From NCBI RefSeq assembly GCF_029892065.1, contig NZ_CP120373.1:2046001-2110000 (forward strand): a stretch of DNA of 64,000 nucleotides, written 5' to 3'. This DNA is from Sinorhizobium garamanticum. Lineage in GTDB: Bacteria; Pseudomonadota; Alphaproteobacteria; Rhizobiales; Rhizobiaceae. The notes beneath the pieces were generated by a model, which worked only from the letters and a program-made list of their open reading frames with translations, made no database searches and had not been told where the DNA came from. Shown here piece after piece: positions 9,010 through 15,853 of this stretch; position 1 is the stretch's first letter; each line of letters starts with the position of its first letter. A program made the translations under genes and the position numbers.

Positions 9010-9582
9010 ATGGCAGTGGATATGGACGAATTTTGGGTCTTTGGCTACGGGTCGTTGATGTGGAACCCGGGTTTCCGTTTTGAGGAGAAGTCGACGGCGC
9101 GCGCCTTCGGCTACAGGCGCTCCCTCTGCGTGCATTCATGGGTGCATCGCGGCACGCAGCAGCGGCCCGGTCTTGTGCTCGGCCTCGACTATGGCGGCTC
9201 CTGCATCGGCACGGCATTTCGCGTGCCCGGAGGAGAAAAGGCCGATGTGGTCGACTATCTGCGCGAGCGCGAACTTGTAACGCAAGTCTACAGGGAGCGG
9301 ACCATGCCGGTTCAGCTTGCCGACGGGCGCCGTGTGCCGGCGCTTGCCTATGTGGTCGACCGCGGTCACGCCCAATACGCCGGGGCACTCAGCGCGGCGG
9401 AAGCGGCGGAAACGGTCGCGACCGCCTCCGGCAAGTCCGGGCAGAACAGCGAATACGTGCTCAATACGCTCGCCCATCTCAGGGAAATGGGGATTCGCGA
9501 CCAGTGGCTGGAGGATGTCGTTGCAAGATTGACCGCGACGACAGCGCCGCGCGTCCTTCCAGACGCGCAAAGGACGCTGTAG
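9010..9582 (+). CDS. chaC: Gamma-glutamylcyclotransferase ChaC family, with a RIME-encoded C terminus
   Basis: A 190-residue ChaC/GCG-like protein. FWVFGYGSLMWNPGF near residues 8-22 is the substrate-binding loop, and a Glu in RERE (85-88) is in the catalytic position. ChaC enzymes split glutathione into 5-oxoproline and Cys-Gly. The last 13 codons (TAPRVLPDAQRTL, 9541-9579) and the TAG stop lie wholly inside a RIME, so the native C terminus has been replaced or extended by repeat sequence. ATG 9010 is used; ATG 9022 (MDEFWVFGYG) is an equally plausible start. Confidence 0.88.
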   Translation: MAVDMDEFWVFGYGSLMWNPGFRFEEKSTARAFGYRRSLCVHSWVHRGTQQRPGLVLGLDYGGSCIGTAFRVPGGEKADVVDYLRERELVTQVYRERTMPVQLADGRRVPALAYVVDRGHAQYAGALSAAEAAETVATASGKSGQNSEYVLNTLAHLREMGIRDQWLEDVVARLTATTAPRVLPDAQRTL

Positions 9583-9641
9583 CACTTTGACGTGCTGCGT
9601 GTTTGTCCTTAGATCCGCGCCGACCTAGGGAAGCATGCAGT
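9541..9641 (+). repeat. RIME copy 2, overlapping the 3' end of chaC
   Basis: The first palindrome, ACAGCGCCGCGCGTCCTT...GGACGCTGT, is read in frame by chaC and provides its stop codon. The second palindrome (GTGCTGCGTG...AAGCATGCAGT) is diverged. It lies between the convergent chaC and plsC genes. Confidence 0.88.
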
Positions 9642-9655
9642 GGCGCGGCTATGGC

Positions 9656-10441
9656 TCAGGAAGCCTGACCGAGTTCGCGCAGCCGCTGCTTTGCCGTCTC
9701 CGGCAAGGGCAGATGCGGGTTGGCCTTGACGGTCTCGACCAGCAGTTCGTCGCTTGCGGCCTCGGTTACCTCGACCAGCTTTTTGAGAAACGCATCTGGA
9801 TCCATCCCGGCCTCGACCGGCGGGAGGATGCGCACCTTGAAATGACCGGGGAAGCGCAGGAATTTGCGTCGCGGCCAGAAGAGGCCTGGATGCATGGCAA
9901 CGGGCACGACCGGAACTTTCAGATCGCGGTAGAGGCGGGCGATGCCATATTTGTACTCGGGCGGTGCACCCGGAGGACGGCGCGTGCCTTCCGGATAGAT
10001 GATCAATTGCCGCCCGGTCGCCATCTCGTTCTTGGTGCGCTCCATAACGTCGGTCATCGCCTTGCCGCGCGCCGCGCGGTTTACCGGCACCATGCGCTGC
10101 TTGATGATGTACCAGCCGAACAGCGGTATCCAGGTGAGTTCGCGCTTGAGGATGTAGAACGGATCGTCGAGCCATGGCAGGAGCGCATAGGCATCCCAGA
10201 AGGACTGGTGCTTGGGCGCGAAAATGTAAGACCCCTCCGGAATATTCTCCAAACCTTCGATTTCGAATGTCGTGCCGACAATCTTCTCCAGGAGCCAGTG
10301 GTTGCTGCGCACCCAATTCTTCGGCACGAACCAGGCCTTCTTGCGGGGTACAATAAAATAGATCGGCGTCAACACGATCATCTGCACGACCAGATTGGCA
10401 TAGAAAACCATATTGAAAAGGATCGAACGCAGGATGATCAT
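9656..10441 (-). CDS. plsC: 1-acyl-sn-glycerol-3-phosphate acyltransferase
   Basis: A 261-residue inner-membrane enzyme that acylates lysophosphatidic acid to phosphatidic acid in phospholipid synthesis. A hydrophobic N terminus (residues 1-32) is followed by the catalytic HX4D motif HQSFWD (78-83) and the EGTR motif at 151-154. The ATG at 10441 is preferred, because the longer frame adds a charged, non-conserved leader. It is followed on the same strand by nothing closely linked; its end faces chaC across RIME 2. Confidence 0.92.
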   Translation of the reverse strand: MIILRSILFNMVFYANLVVQMIVLTPIYFIVPRKKAWFVPKNWVRSNHWLLEKIVGTTFEIEGLENIPEGSYIFAPKHQSFWDAYALLPWLDDPFYILKRELTWIPLFGWYIIKQRMVPVNRAARGKAMTDVMERTKNEMATGRQLIIYPEGTRRPPGAPPEYKYGIARLYRDLKVPVVPVAMHPGLFWPRRKFLRFPGHFKVRILPPVEAGMDPDAFLKKLVEVTEAASDELLVETVKANPHLPLPETAKQRLRELGQAS

Positions 10442-10601
10442 CAGGTGGCTCTCGATGAGGGCTGGGCGGCATTGGCGGCCGGGGCCGGCCGCTCTCCGCT
10501 GCCTACACGAATATGTCGCCAAGGAAAACCGCTGCGACGTCCACGCAGGCTTTTACCAGCGCAAAAGTCGCGGTCGACTCTGCTTCGTGCCGTTTGGCTA
10601 T

Positions 10602-11333
10602 CTACTCTTCCGCCGGAGTCACCCGAGAGGAAATAGCCTCCCTCAGGCCGTTCGTCGGCCGCGCGCCCATCATGTCGAGCAGGGAGGCGACGGAATATTT
10701 GCCATATTCAAGCAGAATGGCCTTCAGGACCAGAGGGTTGCGCAGCCAGTTGGTCGTCTTCAGATCGGAATTGACGACCGGATAGGCGATGAATTCCGTG
10801 TCCGGCTTGGCGCGCCGCAACTCCAGAAGGCTGCGCGGCATGTGATAATTGTTGGTGACGACGAGCACGCTCCGATAGCTGCGGTCGCGGATCCACTGCG
10901 CAGCCTCCGTGGCGTTGCCGATCGTGTCGATCGCTTCATGCCCGATGTCGACGCAGCATTTGAAGAGATCGGCCGAGCTCTGCGTGTTTCGGCGTATCTG
11001 GCTTCCCGTCGTGGTCGGGTGGACGCCGGAAATCAACAGACGCTTGCCTGCTCCGGATTTCAGAAGATCCACCGCCTGATCGATCCGCTGGAAACCACCC
11101 GTCAGGACGACGATTGCATCGGCCTTTGGACGTGTGGGTGGCTGCAGCGATGCGACCGTATCGGCAAATTGCAGGAAACCGGCGACGAAAACGGCGAGAA
11201 AGATGAGGAGCACAAAAAACGTCCGTCGCAGAAGTTTGCGCACCAGGCTGCGGGACCGACGGCGGCGCGCGGCCCTCTCTCGCCATCTGCCCCTCTCGGC
11301 CATTCCGCTCTCGCGCAGTTCTTGCCCCATCAT
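10602..11333 (-). CDS. YdcF-like protein (DUF218 domain), membrane anchored
   Basis: About 243 residues with an arginine-rich cytoplasmic N terminus and one transmembrane helix (FFVLLIFLAVFVAGFLQFA). A DUF218 domain follows, with ADAIVVLTGG, LLISGVHP and VLVVTNNYHMPRSLLELRR. YdcF-type proteins are implicated in envelope biology (related SanA/ElyC), but the biochemical role is unsettled. The ATG pair at 11330-11333 follows AAGAGAA. The gene lies 3' of ftsX on the same strand but is separated from it by a RIME, so co-transcription is uncertain. Confidence 0.83.
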   Translation of the reverse strand: MMGQELRESGMAERGRWRERAARRRRSRSLVRKLLRRTFFVLLIFLAVFVAGFLQFADTVASLQPPTRPKADAIVVLTGGFQRIDQAVDLLKSGAGKRLLISGVHPTTTGSQIRRNTQSSADLFKCCVDIGHEAIDTIGNATEAAQWIRDRSYRSVLVVTNNYHMPRSLLELRRAKPDTEFIAYPVVNSDLKTTNWLRNPLVLKAILLEYGKYSVASLLDMMGARPTNGLREAISSRVTPAEE

Positions 11334-11346
11334 GATTCTCTTCAAA

Positions 11347-11451
11347 TACAGCGCCGCGCGTCCAATCGGACGCGCAAAGGTCGCTGTAGCACTTTGAATT
11401 GCTGCATGATTTTGTCCTTAAATCGATCCCGATTTAAGGAATCATGCAGTA
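11347..11451 (+). repeat. RIME copy 3 (full length)
   Basis: First palindrome TACAGCGCCGCGCGTCCAAT...GGTCGCTGTA, second palindrome TGCTGCATGATT...GATTTAAGGAATCATGCAGTA. It fills the gap between ftsX and the YdcF-like gene, which run in the same direction, so it would be transcribed as part of any read-through mRNA. Confidence 0.9.
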
Positions 11452-11500
11452 GCCGCAGATTGCGGCAAGGAATAGATGGCGTGAGCGCGGTTCATGGCTG

Positions 11501-12505
11501 TCAGCTTTGATAGGTGTCCGTCCGGCCGGGATCCGACCGGATGAGATCTATTTCGTAGATCGTCCGCATGACTGTAAGGCGAGCCGTCAGAGTCGTCAGC
11601 AGGGCGATGACGATTATGATCGCGAAAATGCCGAGATAGCCGGTGTAGCCGATGGCAAATCGGCCAAACAGCGCCGTTGCCTGGTCCGATTCTGGGGTGG
11701 CGAGCGTCTGCGATTGCCAGAAACTGGCCATGGCGAAGGAAAGCGCGGCCAGCAAGCCGCCCGCACCGGCGCCTTTCAGGCTGATTCGGAGGAAGTGCTT
11801 CTGGAACTCGGAGGCCACGAAACTCGCCTCCGCACCGACAAAATGCAGCACTTCGACGATGTGACGGTTGCCGGACAACGCGCCGCGGGTTGCGAAGACG
11901 ACGGTCAGAACCATGGCCGAGAAAACCAGCGCGAGGACGCCGCTGCCAATCATCGCGGTGGTATTGGCCATTGCCACCAGACGGTCGACCCAGGTGCGAT
12001 GATCGTCGAGAAAAGCCTGCGGGATGGTTTCCGTCAGCGCCTCGCGCATGGCGGCGAAATCGGGCGGGTTGTTCTCGTCGATCGTAACGACGATCAGTCG
12101 CGGCACAGGCAGTTCGTCGAGATCGAGCCCCTCGCCGAGCCACGGCTCGAGCAGCCGGGCCGTGGCGGCCCGGTCGACAATCTTCCCGCCGGTCGTGCCG
12201 CTGAAGGTCAGCGCCAGGTCGCGCGCATCGGCGAGCGCCTTTTCCATGTCGAGTTTGTCGTCGGGCTTGATCTGGATGGTGATTTCCCGGGAGATCTGGG
12301 ACTGCCAGCTTTGCGCCGTCGCCCGTACCATGCTGACCCCGCCGAGCGTCAGGCAGGCGAGGAAGGACATGATCGCGATGACGCACATCAGTGCATGGCC
12401 GGAAACGTTGGCCGAAGGCACGATCGGACCGGTCGGGCGCACGCGCATCTCGGCGCGGCGCTGCTGCTGTTCGGGTTCGCGGCGGGGGACGCTGTTCTCA
12501 TTCAT
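11501..12505 (-). CDS. ftsX: Cell division protein FtsX
   Basis: A 334-residue permease-like protein: cytoplasmic basic N terminus, a first TM near residues 37-60, an extracytoplasmic domain (about 62-195), then three TM segments in the C-terminal half. With FtsE it forms the ABC-type complex that couples the divisome to peptidoglycan hydrolase activation. It overlaps ftsE by 8 bases, so it is translated in an ftsEX operon. Length and topology are as expected. Confidence 0.92.
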   Translation of the reverse strand: MNENSVPRREPEQQQRRAEMRVRPTGPIVPSANVSGHALMCVIAIMSFLACLTLGGVSMVRATAQSWQSQISREITIQIKPDDKLDMEKALADARDLALTFSGTTGGKIVDRAATARLLEPWLGEGLDLDELPVPRLIVVTIDENNPPDFAAMREALTETIPQAFLDDHRTWVDRLVAMANTTAMIGSGVLALVFSAMVLTVVFATRGALSGNRHIVEVLHFVGAEASFVASEFQKHFLRISLKGAGAGGLLAALSFAMASFWQSQTLATPESDQATALFGRFAIGYTGYLGIFAIIIVIALLTTLTARLTVMRTIYEIDLIRSDPGRTDTYQS

Positions 12506-13193
12506 AGATGTCGAGCCGTCCCTGTGACAGGATCATGCGCCGGGCTTCGACCTGGTCCATCAAAGACAGGTCGTGGGTCGCTATCACCACCGCCGTTCCA
12601 AGGCGATTGAGCTCCAGGAAGAGGTTCAGCAGCCGGCGCGCCATCGGCGGGTCGACGTTACCCGTCGGCTCGTCGGCGAGCAGGATCTCCGGCCGGTCGA
12701 TCAGAGCTCGGGCGATCGCTGCACGTTGTTTTTCGCCACCCGAGAGCACAGGCGGCAGCACGTTGATGCGCTCGCCGAGCCCGACCCATTTGAGAAGTTC
12801 GAGCACATCCGCGCGGTAGCTTGCCTCCTCCTTGCCGCGCACTCTCAGCGGCAGGGCGACGTTTTCGTAGGTCGTCAGATGGTCAAGCAGGCGGAAGTCC
12901 TGGAAGACAATTCCGACGCGCCGGCGCAGCATCGGGAATTCGTCCCTCGGGATGGAGGAGATGTTACGGTCGAACATGCGGATCAACCCGCGCGTCGGCT
13001 GCAGCGACAAAAAGAGCAGCCGCAGCAAGGTCGTCTTGCCGGCGCCCGACGGTCCGGTGAGAAACTGAAACGACCGGCGTGGGATGTCGAATGTCAGGTC
13101 CCGGAGGATTTCCGGTCCCATGCCATAGCGCAATCCGACGTTCTCAAAGTGAATCAATGGGCCAGCCCAGTTTCTCGTCACGACCTTCGACAT
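12498..13193 (-). CDS. ftsE: Cell division ATP-binding protein FtsE
   Basis: A 231-residue ABC ATPase. Walker A GPSGAGKT lies at residues 47-54, signature LSGGEKQ at 150-156, Walker B LLADEPTGNVD at 171-181 and the switch histidine in ATHD. FtsE pairs with FtsX at the division site. The upstream intergenic region carries CtrA-like motifs, so the operon is probably under cell-cycle control. Confidence 0.95.
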   Translation of the reverse strand: MSKVVTRNWAGPLIHFENVGLRYGMGPEILRDLTFDIPRRSFQFLTGPSGAGKTTLLRLLFLSLQPTRGLIRMFDRNISSIPRDEFPMLRRRVGIVFQDFRLLDHLTTYENVALPLRVRGKEEASYRADVLELLKWVGLGERINVLPPVLSGGEKQRAAIARALIDRPEILLADEPTGNVDPPMARRLLNLFLELNRLGTAVVIATHDLSLMDQVEARRMILSQGRLDIYE

Positions 13194-13265
13194 CCGCCGC
13201 CAAGCCGATCGTCCGCGCAGAGGGCAGCAGGTCCGCCTGGGTACAATCGATGTGCGGCACGGTGG

Positions 13266-13332
13266 TTAAGCGGCGGTTAACTTTCCATGAAAAGGCGTCG
13301 CTTTCACGGCTTCTTTCCGAAACATTAACCAT
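13266..13332. promoter_or_regulatory. CtrA-like binding motifs between ftsE and a divergent gene
   Basis: TTAA-GCGGCGG-TTAA at 13266-13280 is an exact TTAA-N7-TTAA full CtrA site and is followed by C. A second motif, TTAACCAT at 13325-13332, matches the half-site form reported for Sinorhizobium CtrA. Both lie in the 302-bp divergent intergenic region and could serve ftsEX, the 13496 gene or both. Confidence 0.55.
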
Positions 13333-13495
13333 TTCCGTTTACGTGTCGTCAGGATTTGATGCAATGCCCTGTTTCTTGCACAGGCTGGTTACAGGCATTG
13401 CCCGCAAGCTCCGCTCAAGGCTGCCGCCGGTCGCGCTGCCGATCCGCGTGCACGATGCTCCGGGAGGAGCGAGGGAGCGATCCCGAGGGGAACCC

Positions 13496-14128
13496 ATGCA
13501 GGCATTTCGCTCAAGAACCACCGCACGCGTCGATCTGCTTCCCCCGGAACGGGAGGCGCGTCCAAGTGGCGCCCCGGCCAGAAACCTCGACTATGTCGAC
13601 GCCGAATTCGAGACCATCGCCACCATCGTGCGGCCAAGCCCCTATCCGGTTTTCAACGACAACGGGCGAGTCGTTCGCCGCAGGCGCGGAAAGCCGTCTG
13701 GGCAATTTCTGACGGTCGTCGAGGCGAGGTTGCGCCGCATGCCGCCCCGCCGTTTCGCCGGGCTGGTCAGCGGGCTGGGCCTTGGGGTGTTTCTTCTGAT
13801 CGCGGGACTTTTCAGCGGAGGCCAGGCGGACACCCAATCTCTGTCGATCGAAGGCGTCACGACTTCCTTCGACTATGCCGGCGGCATGCAGGTGCTTTCG
13901 GTCTACGGAAGCATCGACAACCGCTCCGGCATCGAGCAGCGTCTGCCGCTTGTCGTGGTCGACGTCAGAAGCAACGGACGCAAGGTGACAGCAACGCGTT
14001 TGATGCCCGATGGCGCGTCGATTGCACCCGGCGAGAGCCGTCATTTCGCTGCCCGCCTTCCTTACGCGGGCGGAAAAATGCCTGACGTGACGGTTTCTTT
14101 CGCCGAAAACAGTGTTTCTCGGCTCTGA
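13496..14128 (+). CDS. Single-pass membrane protein with C-terminal FxLYD/DUF3426-like domain
   Basis: A 210-residue protein of unknown function. It has a basic, proline-rich cytoplasmic N terminus (about 1-85), one TM helix (FAGLVSGLGLGVFLLIAGLFSGG, near 88-110) and an extracytoplasmic beta domain. The domain text (LSVYGSIDNRSGIEQRLPLVVVDVRSNGRKV...PGESRHF) resembles DUF3426/FxLYD modules. The ATG at 13496 follows GAGGGGA. It is divergent from ftsE, sharing CtrA-like motifs, and 68 bp upstream of hpt. The frame extends further 5', but that part overlaps ftsE. Confidence 0.7.
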   Translation: MQAFRSRTTARVDLLPPEREARPSGAPARNLDYVDAEFETIATIVRPSPYPVFNDNGRVVRRRRGKPSGQFLTVVEARLRRMPPRRFAGLVSGLGLGVFLLIAGLFSGGQADTQSLSIEGVTTSFDYAGGMQVLSVYGSIDNRSGIEQRLPLVVVDVRSNGRKVTATRLMPDGASIAPGESRHFAARLPYAGGKMPDVTVSFAENSVSRL

Positions 14129-14196
14129 TTGTGCTAAGCGGCGCTTGAAAGGAAGGCGCTCCTTGTCTTCCGCAATGAAGTGCTGGAGAGCCCCGC

Positions 14197-14742
14197 ATGC
14201 CCGTCGTCCGCGGCAAGAACATCGAAGTCCTTTACAGCGCCGAGACGATCGCTGCCCGCAATCACGAAATGGCCGATGCGATCGTTCGCGGCCCGCACAA
14301 GGATCTGCTGGTCATTTCGATATTGAAAGGCTCGTTCGTCTTCGCGGCCGATCTCATCCGCGCCATGCATGACGCCGGTCTCGCACCGGAGGTCGAATTC
14401 ATCACGCTGTCGAGCTACGGTACGGGAACAGAATCCAAGGGCGTGAAGATCACCAAGGACATCGACAGCGACGTGCACGATCGCGATGTCTTGCTGATCG
14501 ATGACATTCTCGAATCCGGCCGGACATTGCGTTTCGCCAAGGACCTGCTTCTGGAGCGCGGCGCGCGCAATGTTACGATCGCCGTTCTCTTGGACAAGCG
14601 GGTGAAGCGGCGGGTCGATCTGGAGGCTGATTATGTCGGCTTCGAGTGCCCGGACCATTTCGTCGTCGGCTACGGCATGGACGTCGCCTACGCCTTCCGC
14701 GAACTGCCATTCGTCGGCGTCGTCACGGGCGACGCTGAGTGA
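14197..14742 (+). CDS. hpt: Hypoxanthine phosphoribosyltransferase
   Basis: A 181-residue type I phosphoribosyltransferase salvaging hypoxanthine (and probably guanine) to IMP/GMP with PRPP. ISILKGSF (40-47), the flexible loop SSYGTGTESKG, the PRPP loop VLLIDDILESGRTL (98-111) and the purine-binding segment VGFECPDHFVVGYGMD are all present. The Shine-Dalgarno GGAGAG precedes ATG 14197. It is followed by a degenerate RIME. Confidence 0.95.
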   Translation: MPVVRGKNIEVLYSAETIAARNHEMADAIVRGPHKDLLVISILKGSFVFAADLIRAMHDAGLAPEVEFITLSSYGTGTESKGVKITKDIDSDVHDRDVLLIDDILESGRTLRFAKDLLLERGARNVTIAVLLDKRVKRRVDLEADYVGFECPDHFVVGYGMDVAYAFRELPFVGVVTGDAE

Positions 14743-14746
14743 TACC

Positions 14747-14846
14747 TACAGCGCCGGGCGTCTAGTTAGACGCGCATAGGTCGCTGCGAGCCCTTTGAAT
14801 GCTGCATGATCTGTCCTTGGGCCGGACTGTCCAAGCAATGATGCGC
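14747..14846 (+). repeat. RIME copy 4 (degenerate second half)
   Basis: The first palindrome (TACAGCGCCGGGCGTCTAGT...GGTCGCTG) is recognisable. The second half (TGCTGCATGATCTGTCCTTGG...AAGCAATGATGC) has lost most of its symmetry. Confidence 0.75.
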
Positions 14847-14909
14847 CGCCTTTTCTGAAAATCGACGCTGCGGCGTTTACCGAAAGCAAACGAAAAGCTG
14901 GTTGTTTGG

Positions 14910-15071
14910 ATGGGCGTCACGGCTTCGGCCATGCCGAAACGTGGCGTCGGCATATGCTCGAAATCGGCAGCGGTTTCAGCAGGCATGATGCTCGAGTTCA
15001 ACGAGATGAGCGTCCTTTGCCACTTCAAGGGACGCATGGCGCTCTATGGGAGCGAACACGGGAGGCCATGA
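14910..15071 (+). CDS. Possible small protein (53 aa) translationally coupled to the CpdR-like gene
   Basis: ATG 14910 opens a frame of 53 codons ending at TGA 15069-15071, which overlaps the ATGATG start of the response regulator by one or four bases. The product begins MGVTASAMPKRGVGICSK and ends FKGRMALYGSEHGRP. An internal ATGATG at 14983 is preceded by AGCAGG and is an alternative start. Overlap geometry is the main support. I recognise no family, codon bias is not strong, and the first ATG has a poor Shine-Dalgarno, so this may be a leader ORF or chance. Confidence 0.3.
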   Translation: MGVTASAMPKRGVGICSKSAAVSAGMMLEFNEMSVLCHFKGRMALYGSEHGRP

Positions 15072-15430
15072 TGGCGAGAATCCTGATTACCGAGGATGAG
15101 GATGCCCTGCGCTCATTTGTGGCGCGCGCATTGCGACTCGATGGACATGAAACTGTCGAGGCGGGAGATGGAGCCGACGGGCTCGCCTGCCTGCAAAGCC
15201 AGGCCTTTGATCTGCTCTTATCCGACATCCGCATGCCGGTGATGGATGGCATCGAATTGGCGCATCAGGCCTCTGCCGCGTTTCCCGCGCTCAAGATCCT
15301 GCTGATGACCGGCTATGCGGAACAGCGCGAACGCGCGGACGATCTCTCGGGCAAGGTTGTCGATGTGATTTCCAAGCCGTTTTCGCTGCCCGATATTCGC
15401 AAGGCGGTCGCCTTGGCGCTCGTCGCCTGA
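15071..15430 (+). CDS. cpdR: CpdR-type single-domain response regulator
   Basis: A 119-residue receiver domain with no output domain. The acidic pocket TEDED (7-11), phosphoacceptor D52 in LLSDIRMPVMDG, the conserved Thr in LLMTGYAEQ (T80) and Lys in SKPF (K102) are all present. The sequence resembles CpdR, which in Caulobacter and Sinorhizobium acts downstream of the CckA-ChpT relay and directs ClpXP to cell-cycle substrates such as CtrA. The GGAGG at 15060-15065 fits ATG 15068 or 15071. Sinorhizobium has two CpdR paralogues and I cannot say with certainty which this is. Confidence 0.72.
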   Translation: MARILITEDEDALRSFVARALRLDGHETVEAGDGADGLACLQSQAFDLLLSDIRMPVMDGIELAHQASAAFPALKILLMTGYAEQRERADDLSGKVVDVISKPFSLPDIRKAVALALVA

Positions 15431-15480
15431 CAGCCATTTCCGATTTCCGGCCTTCGCCGCTTGCCGGCGACGGCCGGTTA

Positions 15481-15502
15481 TGTGCGTGCTTCTACACGCA
15501 CA
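15481..15502. other. Hairpin after the CpdR-like gene
   Basis: A perfect 8-bp inverted repeat TGTGCGTG/CACGCACA with a 6-nt loop lies 50 bp after the response-regulator stop. There is no U-tract, so it is at most a weak or Rho-assisted terminator or an mRNA 3'-end stabiliser. Confidence 0.4.
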
Positions 15503-15505
15503 CCG

Positions 15506-15850
15506 TACAGCGCTGCGCGTCCAATCGGACGCGCAAGGGTCGCTCTAGAGCCCTTCAGGGTTAAATGGAACAGTTCTGTTGGCTCAAACGGAGTCGGATG
15601 GTCGACCGGCCGGCGCGCGGCGTAGCCAAAGCATACGGCCAAGCCGGCCGGTCGATCAGGCGGCCCGTTTCAGCCAACCCGGAGGGCCGGGCATCTTTCC
15701 GCCAGGCTCAGAGGCGATCGGCTTGGACGTACATCCGGGTACGCCCCTCGCCGATCGCCTCTGCCCTGACGAAAACCTGCTCCGGCAGAACTGCTTCCAT
15801 TTAACCCTGAAGGGCTCTAGCACTTTGATTTGCTGTACGGAATCATGTGG
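15506..15850 (+). repeat. RIME copy 5, split by an inverted-repeat element
   Basis: The first palindrome and its right arm (TACAGCGCTGCGCGTCC...GGTCGCT, 15506-15544) and the following spacer (TAGCACTTTGATTTGCTG, 15818-15835) are parts of one RIME. They are now separated by about 270 bp. The second palindrome has collapsed to a short remnant ending GGAATCATG. It abuts the stop codon of the DUF4175 gene. Confidence 0.85.
15548..15817. mobile_element. 270-bp MITE-like element with long terminal inverted repeats, inserted in a RIME
   Basis: The left end GAGCCCTTCAGGGTTAAATG continues GAA-CAGTTCTG. The right end is its inverse, with one extra base (GAAGCAGTTCTG), giving about 31 bp of near-perfect terminal inverted repeat. 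TA flanks both sides and the RIME sequence resumes exactly after it, as expected for a TA target duplication. Inside are two 13-bp stems, 15602-15614 with 15643-15655 (TCGACCGGCCGGC) and 15710-15722 with 15750-15762 (AGAGGCGATCGGC). No ORF looks like a transposase, so it would be non-autonomous. IS630/Tc1-mariner-type mobilisation is an inference from the TA site. Confidence 0.7.
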
Positions 15851-15853
15851 CGG

